A DNA stretch of 64,000 nt from Cupriavidus metallidurans CH34 (GTDB lineage: Bacteria; Pseudomonadota; Gammaproteobacteria; Burkholderiales; Burkholderiaceae). Made by a program: the position numbers and the translations under genes. The stretch covers positions 1,860,001 through 1,924,000 of the forward strand of contig NC_007973.1 in assembly GCF_000196015.1 (NCBI RefSeq). Reading direction: 5' to 3'. Below are positions 34,768 to 44,451 of this stretch, in pieces. Within the stretch, counting starts at the first letter, position 1; every line of letters starts with the position of its first letter. The notes under the pieces were generated by a model. The model saw only the letters and a list, made by a program, of their open reading frames with translations. It was not told where the DNA came from and did not search any database.

Positions 34768-36234
34768 CTAACGCTTTAAATGCAGTCCTTCCGTTGCCGC
34801 CGGTTCTGACGTCGCCAACGGGTCGACAGCGGTACTCTGAGCGTCAGCCCCATCCTTAGCCTGCCAGCCTCCCCCAAGCGAGCGAAAGAGCGCTACGCTA
34901 GAGACCAACTGACGTCGATGAATACTCTCGAGAGTGCGTTCGTTAGTGAGCGTCGTTGCCTCCACCACATTAACGTCGAGGTATGCCGCCGCGCCTTTCT
35001 TGTAGCGATCCGTCGCCTGCGCGAGCGCGCGTTGCGACGCCTGGACTGCGGCTTCCTGACTCGATGCAGCCTCCTTCAGGAGTCTCGTGGCCGCGTAGCT
35101 GTCCTCCACGTCTTGGACCGCCGTTAGCACGGTCTGCCGGTAGTCGGCCGCAGCAGCATCGAATTGCGCCTGGGCACTGTCCACGCCGGCTTGGCGCTTC
35201 CCTCCGTCGAAGATTGTCGCAGCCAAGGCAGGCCCCACCGCCCAGAAGCGACCTGGGGCCGTAAGGAGTCCGGCCAAGCCTGAGCTCTCGACACCTCCGC
35301 TCAGGTTGAGCATGAGACTCGGAAAGAACGCGGCCTTAGCAACGCCGATTTGGGAATTGGCCGCCGAAACACGACGTTCTACTGCAGCTATGTCCGGACG
35401 TCGCTTCAATAACTCGCTGGGAACTGCGGCAGGTACTACAGGAAGTTGCGTTCCATAGGCGTCATGTGGTGCGATCGAAAACGTGCTGGCAGGCTCGCCC
35501 ACCAGTGTTGCGAGCGCATGTTGCAGTTGGGTTCGCGCAAGAGTTAGGTCAGCCAATTGAGCTTTAGTACTGTCGCGCTGAGCTTGAGCCTGCGCAACAT
35601 CGCTCTCAGCCGCAATTCCGCCCTTATATCTGTTAGTGACCATCGAGAGCACCGAAGAATAAGCGTCCACCGTCTGCCTTAGCAGCGATGCCTCGCGGTC
35701 AAGCGAGCGGATCGCAAAGTAATCCGTAGCGACTTCCGCCTGCAAGGTCAGCCGAACTGCGGCGACATCGTCCGCACTTGCTTGCACTCGAGACGTTGCC
35801 GCATCGACGGCATTGCCAATTCGCCCAAAAAGGTCAGGCTCCCAGGTCGCACTGAATCCGATAAGCCGGTCGGGCGTTGTCTTACCGGCCAGCGACCGTC
35901 CAACTACGTTTGCCGACACATGACTACTGGTAGCGCTGGCATTCGCGCCGGCTGTCGGAAAGTACGCTGCGCGTGCAGCATCGGCCTGGGCCCGGGAATC
36001 TTGCAGAAGGGCTATCGATCTCTTGAGCGTTTGATTTGTCACATCGATGCGTCGAATTAACGCATCAAGGTCGTCGTCATGGTAAGACGTCCACCACTCA
36101 GCGGGAATCTGACTCAGGACTGGATCGCTCGCTTCTGCATACTTCGCGGGAAGATCCATCTCCGGAATGTGGTAAGTCGGTGCGAAAGAGCACCCCGCTA
36201 GCCATATACAAACCGCACTTATGGCTAGCCTCAT
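34768..36234 (-). CDS. NodT-family outer-membrane factor of the RND efflux system
   Basis: 488-residue outer-membrane channel lipoprotein. The lipobox is AGCSFAPTY, followed by the family start; VPSELLKRRPDIAAVERRVSAANSQIGVAKAAFFP and the coiled-coil repeats are typical. ATG 36234 overlaps the stop of the adaptor gene (TGATG), with AGGAG upstream; the GTG at 36237 is an alternative. Third gene of the RND operon. It is a different protein from the NodT of the polysaccharide operon. Confidence 0.93.
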   Translation of the reverse strand: MRLAISAVCIWLAGCSFAPTYHIPEMDLPAKYAEASDPVLSQIPAEWWTSYHDDDLDALIRRIDVTNQTLKRSIALLQDSRAQADAARAAYFPTAGANASATSSHVSANVVGRSLAGKTTPDRLIGFSATWEPDLFGRIGNAVDAATSRVQASADDVAAVRLTLQAEVATDYFAIRSLDREASLLRQTVDAYSSVLSMVTNRYKGGIAAESDVAQAQAQRDSTKAQLADLTLARTQLQHALATLVGEPASTFSIAPHDAYGTQLPVVPAAVPSELLKRRPDIAAVERRVSAANSQIGVAKAAFFPSLMLNLSGGVESSGLAGLLTAPGRFWAVGPALAATIFDGGKRQAGVDSAQAQFDAAAADYRQTVLTAVQDVEDSYAATRLLKEAASSQEAAVQASQRALAQATDRYKKGAAAYLDVNVVEATTLTNERTLESIHRRQLVSSVALFRSLGGGWQAKDGADAQSTAVDPLATSEPAATEGLHLKR

Positions 36235-37430
36235 CACGATTTAGCTCCTTGCGACGCGACCGTCTGCGGCGAAGACACTCTCACACGCGCGCCGCCGGCA
36301 AGCCCATCCCCCGGGTTCACGATAACCTTGGCACTCGCAGCCAGTCCGCCCAAGACCTCTACGTGCGAACCAAAGTCACGTCCCAACTGGATCTTCTGAA
36401 TCGCGACCTTCCCGTTTTGGTCGATGATTGCCACCGATGCCCCGCCGGCCGGAAACATAAGCGTACTCGCGGGTAGATCCAATCCCGCCCTATCCGCTTC
36501 CGGCACGATATGGACCTCGGCGTAGGCACCTGGGAGGATCTTTCCACCCTGACTGTCCACATCGAGCTCGACTCGGAGACTACGGGTCACCGGGTCCATT
36601 GCGCCCGCCGTCCGCGTAATCGTGGCCGGGAAGTGGTGGCCCGGCGATTGCGGTAGCGCCAACCAAGCCTTGGTGCCTGGCGCAACCGCTGCACTCACTG
36701 ACTGTGGGACCTGCACATAGACACGAAGACGGTTGCCTGCCGAGATGTGAAACAGTTCACGCCCCTGGTTAGGCGCACTCCCCGCATCAATAAGCGCACC
36801 GGCGTCTACGTTCCGTGCGGTAATCACACCATCGAACGGCGCCCGAATCTGCGTGTACGAAGCCAGTTGCGCGACGCGCGCTGTATTCGAGCGAGCCGAA
36901 GCTAGCAATGCCGCTTTGGCCTGCATGTCAGCGACCTTCTGGTCGGTTTCCTGCTGCGCTACCGAGTTGGTGGACTGCAGATCCTTCCACCTGTCGGCCG
37001 TAGTCTTCGCGAGTGCGTAGTTGGCAGAGGCAGTCTCTTCGTCTGCGCGTGCTTGCCGAAGTTGGTCCGCGACTTCCGGAGCGTCGATTTCGGCCAGCAG
37101 CTGGCCAGCCTTTACCTCAGTACCGATATCCACATACCAATTTCGAAGGTATCCATTCACCCGCGCATGGATGGCCGCATCCTGATAGGCGCGCACATCG
37201 GCAGGCAGCGTGATCTCCTGCGAGGATGCCGCCGGCTTCGGGGAAACAATACCGACAACCGGAGTCTGTGCGTCGATACTGCGCTTTTGCAGGGCAGCCT
37301 CACCATGCACTCGAGGGACGATTCCCACAATCAGCGCTGCAGCTGCCACTACCCCCACCGCGATTGCTGTCTTGATGTGCCTGCGGGACAACGGCACGCG
37401 ACTATTGTTCTTTCGTTCGATTTGGGTCAT
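36234..37430 (-). CDS. RND efflux membrane-fusion (adaptor) protein
   Basis: 397-residue periplasmic adaptor. One N-terminal helix (TAIAVGVVAAAALIVGIVP) is followed by the lipoyl halves (YLRNWYVDIGTEVKAGQLLAEID and YTQIRAPFDGVITARNVDAG), a coiled coil, and the beta-barrel (PGTKAWLALPQSPGHHFPATITRTAGAMDP). ATG 37430 overlaps the permease stop by 4 bases (ATGA), which decides against the upstream ATG 37487. Middle gene of the efflux operon. Confidence 0.94.
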   Translation of the reverse strand: MTQIERKNNSRVPLSRRHIKTAIAVGVVAAAALIVGIVPRVHGEAALQKRSIDAQTPVVGIVSPKPAASSQEITLPADVRAYQDAAIHARVNGYLRNWYVDIGTEVKAGQLLAEIDAPEVADQLRQARADEETASANYALAKTTADRWKDLQSTNSVAQQETDQKVADMQAKAALLASARSNTARVAQLASYTQIRAPFDGVITARNVDAGALIDAGSAPNQGRELFHISAGNRLRVYVQVPQSVSAAVAPGTKAWLALPQSPGHHFPATITRTAGAMDPVTRSLRVELDVDSQGGKILPGAYAEVHIVPEADRAGLDLPASTLMFPAGGASVAIIDQNGKVAIQKIQLGRDFGSHVEVLGGLAASAKVIVNPGDGLAGGARVRVSSPQTVASQGAKS

Positions 37431-40400
37431 ACCGGACTCTGTACTTTCACTGTGTTTTGGCGCGAGTTGGCTCGCTTTTCGAGCCAACCATGCAAGAGCG
37501 CGAAGAATGTGGGGACGAGCACGAGGGTCGCGACGGTTCCAAAGGCCAGACCGCCAATAACGACGCGGCCCAGCGGTGCGTTTTGCGCGCCCGCACTTCC
37601 CGCTCCCAATGCCATGGGAACCATGCCGAACAGCATCGCAAGGGCCGTCATCACGACAGGCCGGAATCGTCCGAACCCTGCCTCATACGCTGCTTCGACG
37701 GCTCCCTTCCCTTCGTTCAATAGCTCCCGGGCACGGCTAACAACGAGAATGCTGTTAGCCGTTGCAATGCCAACGCACATGATTGCCCCCGTCAGCGCAG
37801 GGACACTAATCGTTGTGTAGGTGGCAAATAGCATCCATGCCATCCCGGACAGCGCGACCGGCAACGCGCCGACAATGGCAAGCGGGTCCAGCCACGACTG
37901 GAAGTTCACGACCATCAGCAGGTAGACCAGCGCAATGGCCGCAGCCAGTCCCGTAAGCAATCCAGCAAACGAAGCCTGCATTGTTTGGACCTGGCCGCGA
38001 ACCACAATGCGAGAGCCTGCCGGCAAGCCTGGACGGACACTGTCGACGACACGCTGCACGTCCGCAGACACTGCTCCCAGGTCGCGGCCGCGCACAGACC
38101 CAAACAAATCCAGTACCGGTTGTACGTTGTAGTGGGAAATTACACCCGGCTGGCTGCTTCGATTGACTGTGCCAAACTGGCCGAGCTGTGCCGCACCGCC
38201 CTGCCTAAGCGTCTCTGCACCACTCCCAAGCGGGATATTCGACAGTGTCTGGAGGGAGTCCATGGCGTACTGCGGAACCGAAATCAGCATCGGGTAGCTC
38301 ACCCCATTCTTGGGGTTCAGCCAGAAGTTTGGAGACGTCTGGCTACTTCCCGACAACGCGATAAGAAGGTTCTGTGCCACGTCACGTTGCTGCATCCCTG
38401 CCTGCAGCGCTCGGGTGCGGTCTACGTTCACCGTCAATGCAGGCTGATCATCCGGTTGCTGCAGATGTAGGTCGCTAAGGCCGCGCACGGCCGACAGCTT
38501 CCGCAACAAGTCATCTGCGACCGTGCGGTTTCCGGCAGCATTATTGCCCACGATCTGCACATCAATCGGTGCAGGAAGGCCAAAATTCAGGATTTGGCTG
38601 ACCATATCGCCGGACAAAAATGAGAAGCTCACTCCTGGGAATGCCACCGGTAACTCGGCATCGAGCTTTTCGATGAGCGCCGAAGACTTTCCAGCAGAGG
38701 GATTCAACGAGATCAGAATCTCGGCATCGCCGGTTCCGATGGGCAGCGCGGAGTCGTAAGTCAAGTTGATGCCGCTGACGGGGAGGCCGATGTTGTCCAC
38801 AATGCTCGAAACATGAGTAGGACCCACCGTTTCGCGGATCTTCGTCTCAACCTGGTCAACCAGGCGCGCAGTCTCTTCAATCCGCGTACCTGTGCGCGCT
38901 CGCATATGAAGGCGGATCTCTCCACTATCCACTGCCGGGAAAAAGTCTTGGCCCAGAAACGGCACTAAAGTCATTGAGCACACGCAGAGCATTGCGAAAA
39001 GTGCCATAGCGCGCCGCGGCGATCCCAGCGCAAGCTCCAGAACATTTGCGTAGGACTGGCGGACACGCTCGAAACTCTGCTCGAATTTGGAATGCACGTT
39101 AGAAAACCAGCGGGCAAAGCGGCCTTCCGGATGATGCCCGCTAGGCTCCCGGCTGAAGAGATAGTGGGCCAACGTGGGGATCAATGTGCGCGAGAGGAAG
39201 TATGACGCCATCATCGCAAACACCACCGCCTCTGCGAGCGGAACGAACAGGTAACGAGCGACTCCGCTCAGCATGAACATCGGTAAGAACACGATACAAA
39301 TGCAGAGGGTAGATACGAGCGTCGGCAATGCAATCTGTGCAGACCCATCCAGGATCGCGTCCTCCAGCGGCTTGCTCATCTCCCGGTGGTGCGTAATATT
39401 CTCGATCGCTACCGTCGCATCGTCTACTAGCACACCTACTGCAAGAGCCAAGCCGCCCAACGTCATGATGTTCAAAGTTTGGCCCAACGCCGACAAAGCA
39501 ATGAGGGCAGCCAAGACCGACAGCGGAATGGTGACAGCAATAATGAGAGTGGCGCGCCAGCTTCCAAGGAATAGCAGAATCATCGCCGCAGTCAGGCACG
39601 CGGCTATCAATGCTTCATGCAACACGCCGTCAATAGCAGATGTCACGAAGATTGACTGGTCGGAGATAGGTTGTACCACCAGAGATTTCGGCAATCCGGC
39701 CGTCACGTCTGGAAGCATTGCCTTGATTTGCGAGATGATGGAGAGCGTCGACGCGTTCCCGCTCTTCTCGATCTCCAAGAGCGCCGAACGCTTTCCGTCA
39801 CGCCGAACGACATTCAATTGAGGAGCGTAGCCGTCGCGTACCTGCGCGACGTCACGCACGTAGACCGTGCCTTCCGGCCCACTGCGAATTGGCAAGTCAT
39901 TGAGCGCCGAGATGGTTTGGGTGCTGCCATTCAGATCCACCCGATACTCAAGCGCGCCAATCTTTGCCGTTCCACCCGGCAAGGTGAGATTCTGGGCATT
40001 AATCGCATTGACCACATCGAGAGGCGACAGACCTCGCGCCTGCAGTGCTTCCGTATTGAGGTCGACAGCCACCTGGCGGACCTTGCCACCGTATGGCAGA
40101 GGAATTGATGCCCCCTGCACGGTTGCAAGCTGAGTACGGATAAAGCTGTTACCCAGATCGTAGAGTTCTTGCTCGGGAAGCGTGTCACTGCCTAGGGCTA
40201 GCCGGAGGATTGGGACGGTCGAGGCGTTGTAGCTCAGCACCAGTGGAGCAGTCGTCCCTGGTGGCATCGTCTTCAAAAGCGATTGTGCACCGGACGTCGT
40301 CTGCGCTATAGCGCGATTTATATCTGCCCCTGGGTGAAAAAACACCTTGATAACGCTTACGCCCGGCAGCGTTTGGGACTCGATATGCTCGATGTCATCC

Positions 40401-40624
40401 ACGCTGTTCGTAAGGGAGCGCTCATATCCTGTCACGATCCGCTGCGACATATCTTGCGCAGAAAGGCCGTTGTAGCTCCACACGACGCTAACAACTGGGA
40501 TGTCAATGGAAGGAAAAATGTCTGTCGGCGTGCGCAGAATGGCCAACGGCCCGCCCAAAAGCAAAAGTATTGCCAAAACGACAAAAGTATATGGCCGACG
40601 TAGCGCAAGCCGCACAATCCACAT
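37427..40624 (-). CDS. RND-family efflux permease (HAE-1 type)
   Basis: 1065-residue inner-membrane proton/drug antiporter, normal length for the family, with 12 helices and two large periplasmic loops. Helix 4 carries the paired acid residues for the proton relay in GVLVDDATVAIENI. PTDIFPSIDIPVVSVVW and PPGTTAPLVLSYNAS are typical of the HAE-1 subgroup rather than of CzcA-type metal pumps. First gene of the operon, divergent from a two-component system; a CusR-type box lies between. The exported compound is unknown. Confidence 0.94.
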   Translation of the reverse strand: MWIVRLALRRPYTFVVLAILLLLGGPLAILRTPTDIFPSIDIPVVSVVWSYNGLSAQDMSQRIVTGYERSLTNSVDDIEHIESQTLPGVSVIKVFFHPGADINRAIAQTTSGAQSLLKTMPPGTTAPLVLSYNASTVPILRLALGSDTLPEQELYDLGNSFIRTQLATVQGASIPLPYGGKVRQVAVDLNTEALQARGLSPLDVVNAINAQNLTLPGGTAKIGALEYRVDLNGSTQTISALNDLPIRSGPEGTVYVRDVAQVRDGYAPQLNVVRRDGKRSALLEIEKSGNASTLSIISQIKAMLPDVTAGLPKSLVVQPISDQSIFVTSAIDGVLHEALIAACLTAAMILLFLGSWRATLIIAVTIPLSVLAALIALSALGQTLNIMTLGGLALAVGVLVDDATVAIENITHHREMSKPLEDAILDGSAQIALPTLVSTLCICIVFLPMFMLSGVARYLFVPLAEAVVFAMMASYFLSRTLIPTLAHYLFSREPSGHHPEGRFARWFSNVHSKFEQSFERVRQSYANVLELALGSPRRAMALFAMLCVCSMTLVPFLGQDFFPAVDSGEIRLHMRARTGTRIEETARLVDQVETKIRETVGPTHVSSIVDNIGLPVSGINLTYDSALPIGTGDAEILISLNPSAGKSSALIEKLDAELPVAFPGVSFSFLSGDMVSQILNFGLPAPIDVQIVGNNAAGNRTVADDLLRKLSAVRGLSDLHLQQPDDQPALTVNVDRTRALQAGMQQRDVAQNLLIALSGSSQTSPNFWLNPKNGVSYPMLISVPQYAMDSLQTLSNIPLGSGAETLRQGGAAQLGQFGTVNRSSQPGVISHYNVQPVLDLFGSVRGRDLGAVSADVQRVVDSVRPGLPAGSRIVVRGQVQTMQASFAGLLTGLAAAIALVYLLMVVNFQSWLDPLAIVGALPVALSGMAWMLFATYTTISVPALTGAIMCVGIATANSILVVSRARELLNEGKGAVEAAYEAGFGRFRPVVMTALAMLFGMVPMALGAGSAGAQNAPLGRVVIGGLAFGTVATLVLVPTFFALLHGWLEKRANSRQNTVKVQSPV

Positions 40625-40711
40625 GGTTCACTCCAGGCGCTGTCGGCGCCGGTCATCCAGAATTAGCGGCGATTCTATGTACGCAACACCCTTTCAAACG
40701 GGGACGAAACG

Positions 40712-40727
40712 ATTACAGTCTTGTCAT
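40712..40727. promoter_or_regulatory. CusR-type operator between RND operon and two-component genes
   Basis: ATTACAG-TC-TTGTCAT matches the core of the E. coli CusR box (ATGACAA-NN-TTGTCAT) at 12 of 14 defined positions with the same 2-base spacer; the right half is exact. It lies 76 bases from the response-regulator start and 88 bases from the permease start, suitable for control of both. Confidence 0.6.
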
Positions 40728-40802
40728 CCAATAGGCGAACCTGCGCCGTTATCATCGGCGGCATCGTTTGAGCTGTGAGCCCGTGCAGCTGAGGATGAAA
40801 AC

Positions 40803-41477
40803 ATGAAGATCTTGGTAATCGAAGATGAACCTAAGACTGGCGAGTACCTCCGAAAAGGCCTCACCGAGTCATCTTTCGTTGTCGATCTTGCGTCGACAGG
40901 ACGGGATGGCCTGCACCACGCAATCGACGGGGACTACGATCTGGTCATTCTTGATGTCATGCTGCCTGGCATGAACGGATGGGAAGTGCTCAAGGAACTC
41001 CGGGAACACAAAGATACTCCCGTGCTCTTCCTGACCGCACGCGATGAAGTCGAGGACAGAGTGAAAGGGCTCGAGCTTGGCGGCGATGACTACCTCGCAA
41101 AACCCTTTGCTTTCGTCGAATTGCTGGCGCGGGCCCGGACGCTGCTGCGGCGCGGACCCACGCGCGAAGCTGAGCGCATCGAAATCGAGGACTTGGAGAT
41201 CGACCTTTTGCGTCACCGAGTCTCCAGAGGAGGGATACGCATCGACTTGTCGCCCAGGGAGTTCGCATTGCTCCACTTCCTCGCGCGACGACACGGCGAA
41301 GTCCTTAGTCGCACGCAAATCGCCTCACACGTTTGGGATATGAACTTCGACAGCGACACGAACGTCGTGGACGTGGCGATTCGACGCCTTCGAGCGAAGA
41401 TGGATGACACTTACGCTCCCAAACTTATCCATAGCGTCCGCGGCATCGGCTACGTCCTTGAGAACCGACAGTCTTGA
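40803..41477 (+). CDS. OmpR/CusR-type response regulator
   Basis: 224-residue response regulator. The receiver domain has the acidic pair (VIEDEPKTG), the phospho-acceptor Asp in [10 protein letters not shown], and LTARDE and [10 protein letters not shown]. The C-terminal winged helix ([33 protein letters not shown] and [14 protein letters not shown]) is of the heavy-metal regulator group (CusR/IrlR/CopR). The kinase gene overlaps its stop. It probably binds the CusR-type box upstream and controls the RND operon. Confidence 0.94.
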   Translation: MKILVIEDEPKTGEYLRKGLTESSFVVDLASTGRDGLHHAIDGDYDLVILDVMLPGMNGWEVLKELREHKDTPVLFLTARDEVEDRVKGLELGGDDYLAKPFAFVELLARARTLLRRGPTREAERIEIEDLEIDLLRHRVSRGGIRIDLSPREFALLHFLARRHGEVLSRTQIASHVWDMNFDSDTNVVDVAIRRLRAKMDDTYAPKLIHSVRGIGYVLENRQS

Positions 41478-42886
41478 TGCGTAAAAGGTCGCTTACCGCT
41501 CGGCTCGCACTTGCATTTGCCCTGATCGCCGGACTAACTTTTTCCGGCGTGGGAATCTATCTGTATGGTTCCCTCGCAAGCCAGATCATCGATCGCGACG
41601 ACGCTGAACTTCTCCGCAAAGCCGCGCGAGCCCAACAGGAACTAGCTGAGCTTCGAAGCTCCCCCACCGAAAACCGATGGGAGGAGGTACTTGGCGTGGT
41701 GAAAGGAAACGAGGAGTTCGGCATCCGCATATTGGATGCGCGCGGCGTGCAGTTGGCGGCGGCCGGTGCAAACTATGGGATAAAGCCGATTGGTGGCGGC
41801 GCTTACGCCAAAGTGCCGGACGCGGCCGGGTCAATTCAGGCCTGGAGCACACCGAGCGACATGCCGGTACGCATGACCACTATCAAGGCTAGCGTCAGCG
41901 GTGAGGCATCACCTGTAGTGGTGGAACTGTATCAGGTCGCTAGCAGTCGTGTTTCCCTCCTGCGAGACTATCGCTGGAAACTATTTATCGCAGTCCTTTT
42001 AGGCACAGTCGGTGCAGGCGGGCTGGGATACGCGGCGCTTCGGGCTGGCATGGCGCCATTGCGAAGTATCGCAGCCGGCACGGCCTCCGTGACCTTTACA
42101 AGTGGAGCGCTACCCGTTGATCCATCCAGGCTGCCTGCGGAACTAGATGATTTGGCGCGCGCCCTGCAGAGAATGATCGACCGTCTCCGCGAACGGTACG
42201 ATAGGCTTTCGCAGTTTTCAGCGGACCTTGCCCACGACTTCCGTACGCCAATTACCAATCTGCTCGGACAGACCCAAGTCGCACTGAGCAGCGACCGATC
42301 TATTGAAGAGTACCAATCGCTGCTGGTCTCGAATGTTGAAGAGTATGAGCGCCTTTCTCGGATGATTGAGAACATGCTCTTCCTGGCAAGAGCCGACAAT
42401 GCACGGGTAGCCATTCGCGCTACGGAGCTCGACCTTCGCGAGGAACTGCATCGACAGGCAGACTACTTTGAATCATTGGCGGAAGCACGGCAAATAACCA
42501 TCCAGGTGAATGCGCAAGGGAAGGTTTTCGCAGACCCAACGCTCTTCCGACGCGCGTTAAGTAACTTGCTGTCAAACGCAATCCGCTATGCCAATGAGGG
42601 CACCAGCGTAACCGTTCACGGTCGACACACTGGAGGTGTCGCTCAAGTTAAGGTGGAAAACGTCGGACCAGGCATTGCCCCGGAGCATCTATCCCTCCTC
42701 TTCGACCGCTTTTTTCGCGCAGACCCCGCGCGCGCCAACTCTGGTGAATCATCGGGAATTGGGCTTGCAATCGTCAAGACCATCATGGATCTTCACCACG
42801 GAGCGGTTTCTGTCCGCTCAGTACTGAATGCCACTACGTCCTTCCAGCTGGAGTTTCCTGACAATAGGACAATTCCGCATACCTGA
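41477..42886 (+). CDS. Heavy-metal-type sensor histidine kinase (CusS family)
   Basis: 469-residue membrane kinase with two N-terminal helices around a periplasmic sensor, a HAMP segment, the H-box FSADLAHDFRTPITNLLGQ, the N-box LSNLLSNAIRYANEG and the G-box SSGIGLAIVKTI. ATG 41477 overlaps the response-regulator stop by one base (TGATG). Membership of the CusS group is clear, but these kinases do not always sense metals, and the linked pump looks like a drug-type RND, so the signal is open. Confidence 0.92.
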   Translation: MRKRSLTARLALAFALIAGLTFSGVGIYLYGSLASQIIDRDDAELLRKAARAQQELAELRSSPTENRWEEVLGVVKGNEEFGIRILDARGVQLAAAGANYGIKPIGGGAYAKVPDAAGSIQAWSTPSDMPVRMTTIKASVSGEASPVVVELYQVASSRVSLLRDYRWKLFIAVLLGTVGAGGLGYAALRAGMAPLRSIAAGTASVTFTSGALPVDPSRLPAELDDLARALQRMIDRLRERYDRLSQFSADLAHDFRTPITNLLGQTQVALSSDRSIEEYQSLLVSNVEEYERLSRMIENMLFLARADNARVAIRATELDLREELHRQADYFESLAEARQITIQVNAQGKVFADPTLFRRALSNLLSNAIRYANEGTSVTVHGRHTGGVAQVKVENVGPGIAPEHLSLLFDRFFRADPARANSGESSGIGLAIVKTIMDLHHGAVSVRSVLNATTSFQLEFPDNRTIPHT

Positions 42887-43238
42887 CGGGCAACATCGTC
42901 GCTATCCGTGTAGAAAGCGGCTCCGCTTTCGAATCTTCATTACTACTTTCCTCCTCACAATGTCGGCACGATAAGCGAATCCGCAAGCGACGAGCGCAAC
43001 GCTGGCTCGCCGCAGATGGGTGCGCCCTCTCGCCCTCGCCTTTTCCTATATCTCGCCGTTAGCGTTAGCCCTGCATTAAGACAAAAATTATTCACAATTA
43101 CGTAAGCAATGTGAACCCACTCCTGCTCGCGGCGAGACCTTGCCAGGGTCGATTGGTATCGGCCAGAAAGCGATGTTCGTCTTGGCGGTAGAATTGTTGA
43201 CGATTCACAGCCCCTTTTTGTGCATGGGAGCAATGAAA
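42887..43238. other. Gene-free stretch (352 bp)
   Basis: Contains a hairpin GAAAGCG-GCTC-CGCTTTC (42913-42930) soon after the kinase stop, without a T run, and an inverted repeat TTCACA-N13-TGTGAA (43091-43115). No gene is recognised. Confidence 0.6.
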
Positions 43239-43475
43239 ATGACGACGACCATGCTTGAGTCCGCGTTGACCTGCCCGCATTGCGGATACGTGTCGGTCGA
43301 AGTGATGCCGACTGACGCTTGCATCTATTTCTATGAATGCACGAGGTGCAAAGCCTTGCTTTCCCCGAAGTCTGGCGACTGTTGTGTCTTCTGTTCGTAT
43401 GGCTCGGTCAAGTGCCCGCCCATTCAAGAAGGACGTGCTTGTTGCGCGGGTTCCGCTACTCCAGCCAAACGTTAA
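43239..43475 (+). CDS. GDCCVxC-motif Cys-rich small protein
   Basis: 78-residue protein with two CxxC-type pairs (LTCPHCGY and YECTRCKA) and the block GDCCVFCSYGSVKCPPIQ, the defining motif of a conserved family in which some members are selenoproteins; here all are Cys codons. It probably binds a metal or handles thiol chemistry. GGGAG is placed 8 bases before ATG 43239, better than for ATG 43233. It lies downstream of the efflux/CusRS-like genes, and its relatives are often found near metal resistance genes (from memory). Confidence 0.82.
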   Translation: MTTTMLESALTCPHCGYVSVEVMPTDACIYFYECTRCKALLSPKSGDCCVFCSYGSVKCPPIQEGRACCAGSATPAKR

Positions 43476-43696
43476 GGAACCTATCCCCTGCACCGGAGGG
43501 ACTGAAATGCTTCAGGCATACATGCATAGTCCGCTTCATGTCGTGACTGACCTTGCACCGTCACCCAACCTGCGACCTTCGTAGGCTTATTTTCGTCGCA
43601 TGTTAGCTTCTACGCACCCTCGCGACCCTGACAGATTTCGACGACCAAATCCCGCCGTCACGCAGGACATTTTCGCCGCGTCACCAATATTTCTGG

Positions 43697-44224
43697 TCAC
43701 GCGCGAGACCCCGACCCGCCATCATCCAGCGTTCCCGCAGTACGGGTGAACAGCGCCCGAAACTTGTTCCAGAAATCACCGCCGAGCACGAAGAAGCTTG
43801 CGACCAGCATCAGGTCACCGACCAACTGTGCCTCCCACATCTTTGGCCGAAGCCCGGGCCAGATCGCATCCACGTAGGGTTCGAACATGGCCGAGGCCAG
43901 TGGCAGGCAGAACATCACGAGGCCGATGGCGTGACGTGCCGGCCCCACGGTGTCGCCGGGGGGGCTGAGGCGGCGCAACAGCAGAGCCTTCAGCCGCTCG
44001 AATCCCGGCTTGCCCATCACTGCGATGCTAGCCAGCAGCATGATCTTATTGACGACCACGATCCCGCCCGTCAGCGTCGCGATACCGGTGGCGGATACGC
44101 CCGCAAAGGCTGCGATTGGGACGAGGCCCCAAACCGCGTACGCGAGCACGAAGACACCAATGCCGGCGCGGAAGCGCCAGGTGCCCGGAGCGTGGGCTTC
44201 AGCCGGTGTATCGGGAATCGTCAT
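43697..44224 (-). CDS. Small multi-pass membrane protein
   Basis: 175 residues from ATG 44224 (AGGA about 9 bases upstream; ATGs at 44233 and 44254 are alternatives). About four hydrophobic segments: IGVFVLAYAVWGLVPIAAF, IVVVNKIMLLASIAVMG, AIGLVMFCLPLASAMF and LMLVASFFVLGG. The sequence resembles proteins annotated as carrying a 'transporter suffix domain', for which no function is known. Single gene, high GC like the flanking chromosome. Confidence 0.75.
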   Translation of the reverse strand: MTIPDTPAEAHAPGTWRFRAGIGVFVLAYAVWGLVPIAAFAGVSATGIATLTGGIVVVNKIMLLASIAVMGKPGFERLKALLLRRLSPPGDTVGPARHAIGLVMFCLPLASAMFEPYVDAIWPGLRPKMWEAQLVGDLMLVASFFVLGGDFWNKFRALFTRTAGTLDDGGSGSRA

Positions 44225-44451
44225 GCGCAGCATCCTGGGTGAGGAGTCCGGCATCAGGCAATCGGGAAGCTTCTCCCGAGGTCATGAATAACGCCGAACT
44301 CGGACGAAACTCAGTGTAGCCGACGGTCAGCCAGGAGGGTTGGGCGGTTCGGCTGCGTCGGCGGATGGCCGTTTATGCTGCGGATTCAACCGGTCAATGC
44401 AACGGATTGGTGGAACCGTTCATAGAGGCTAACAACCACCGCTGACGAGCG

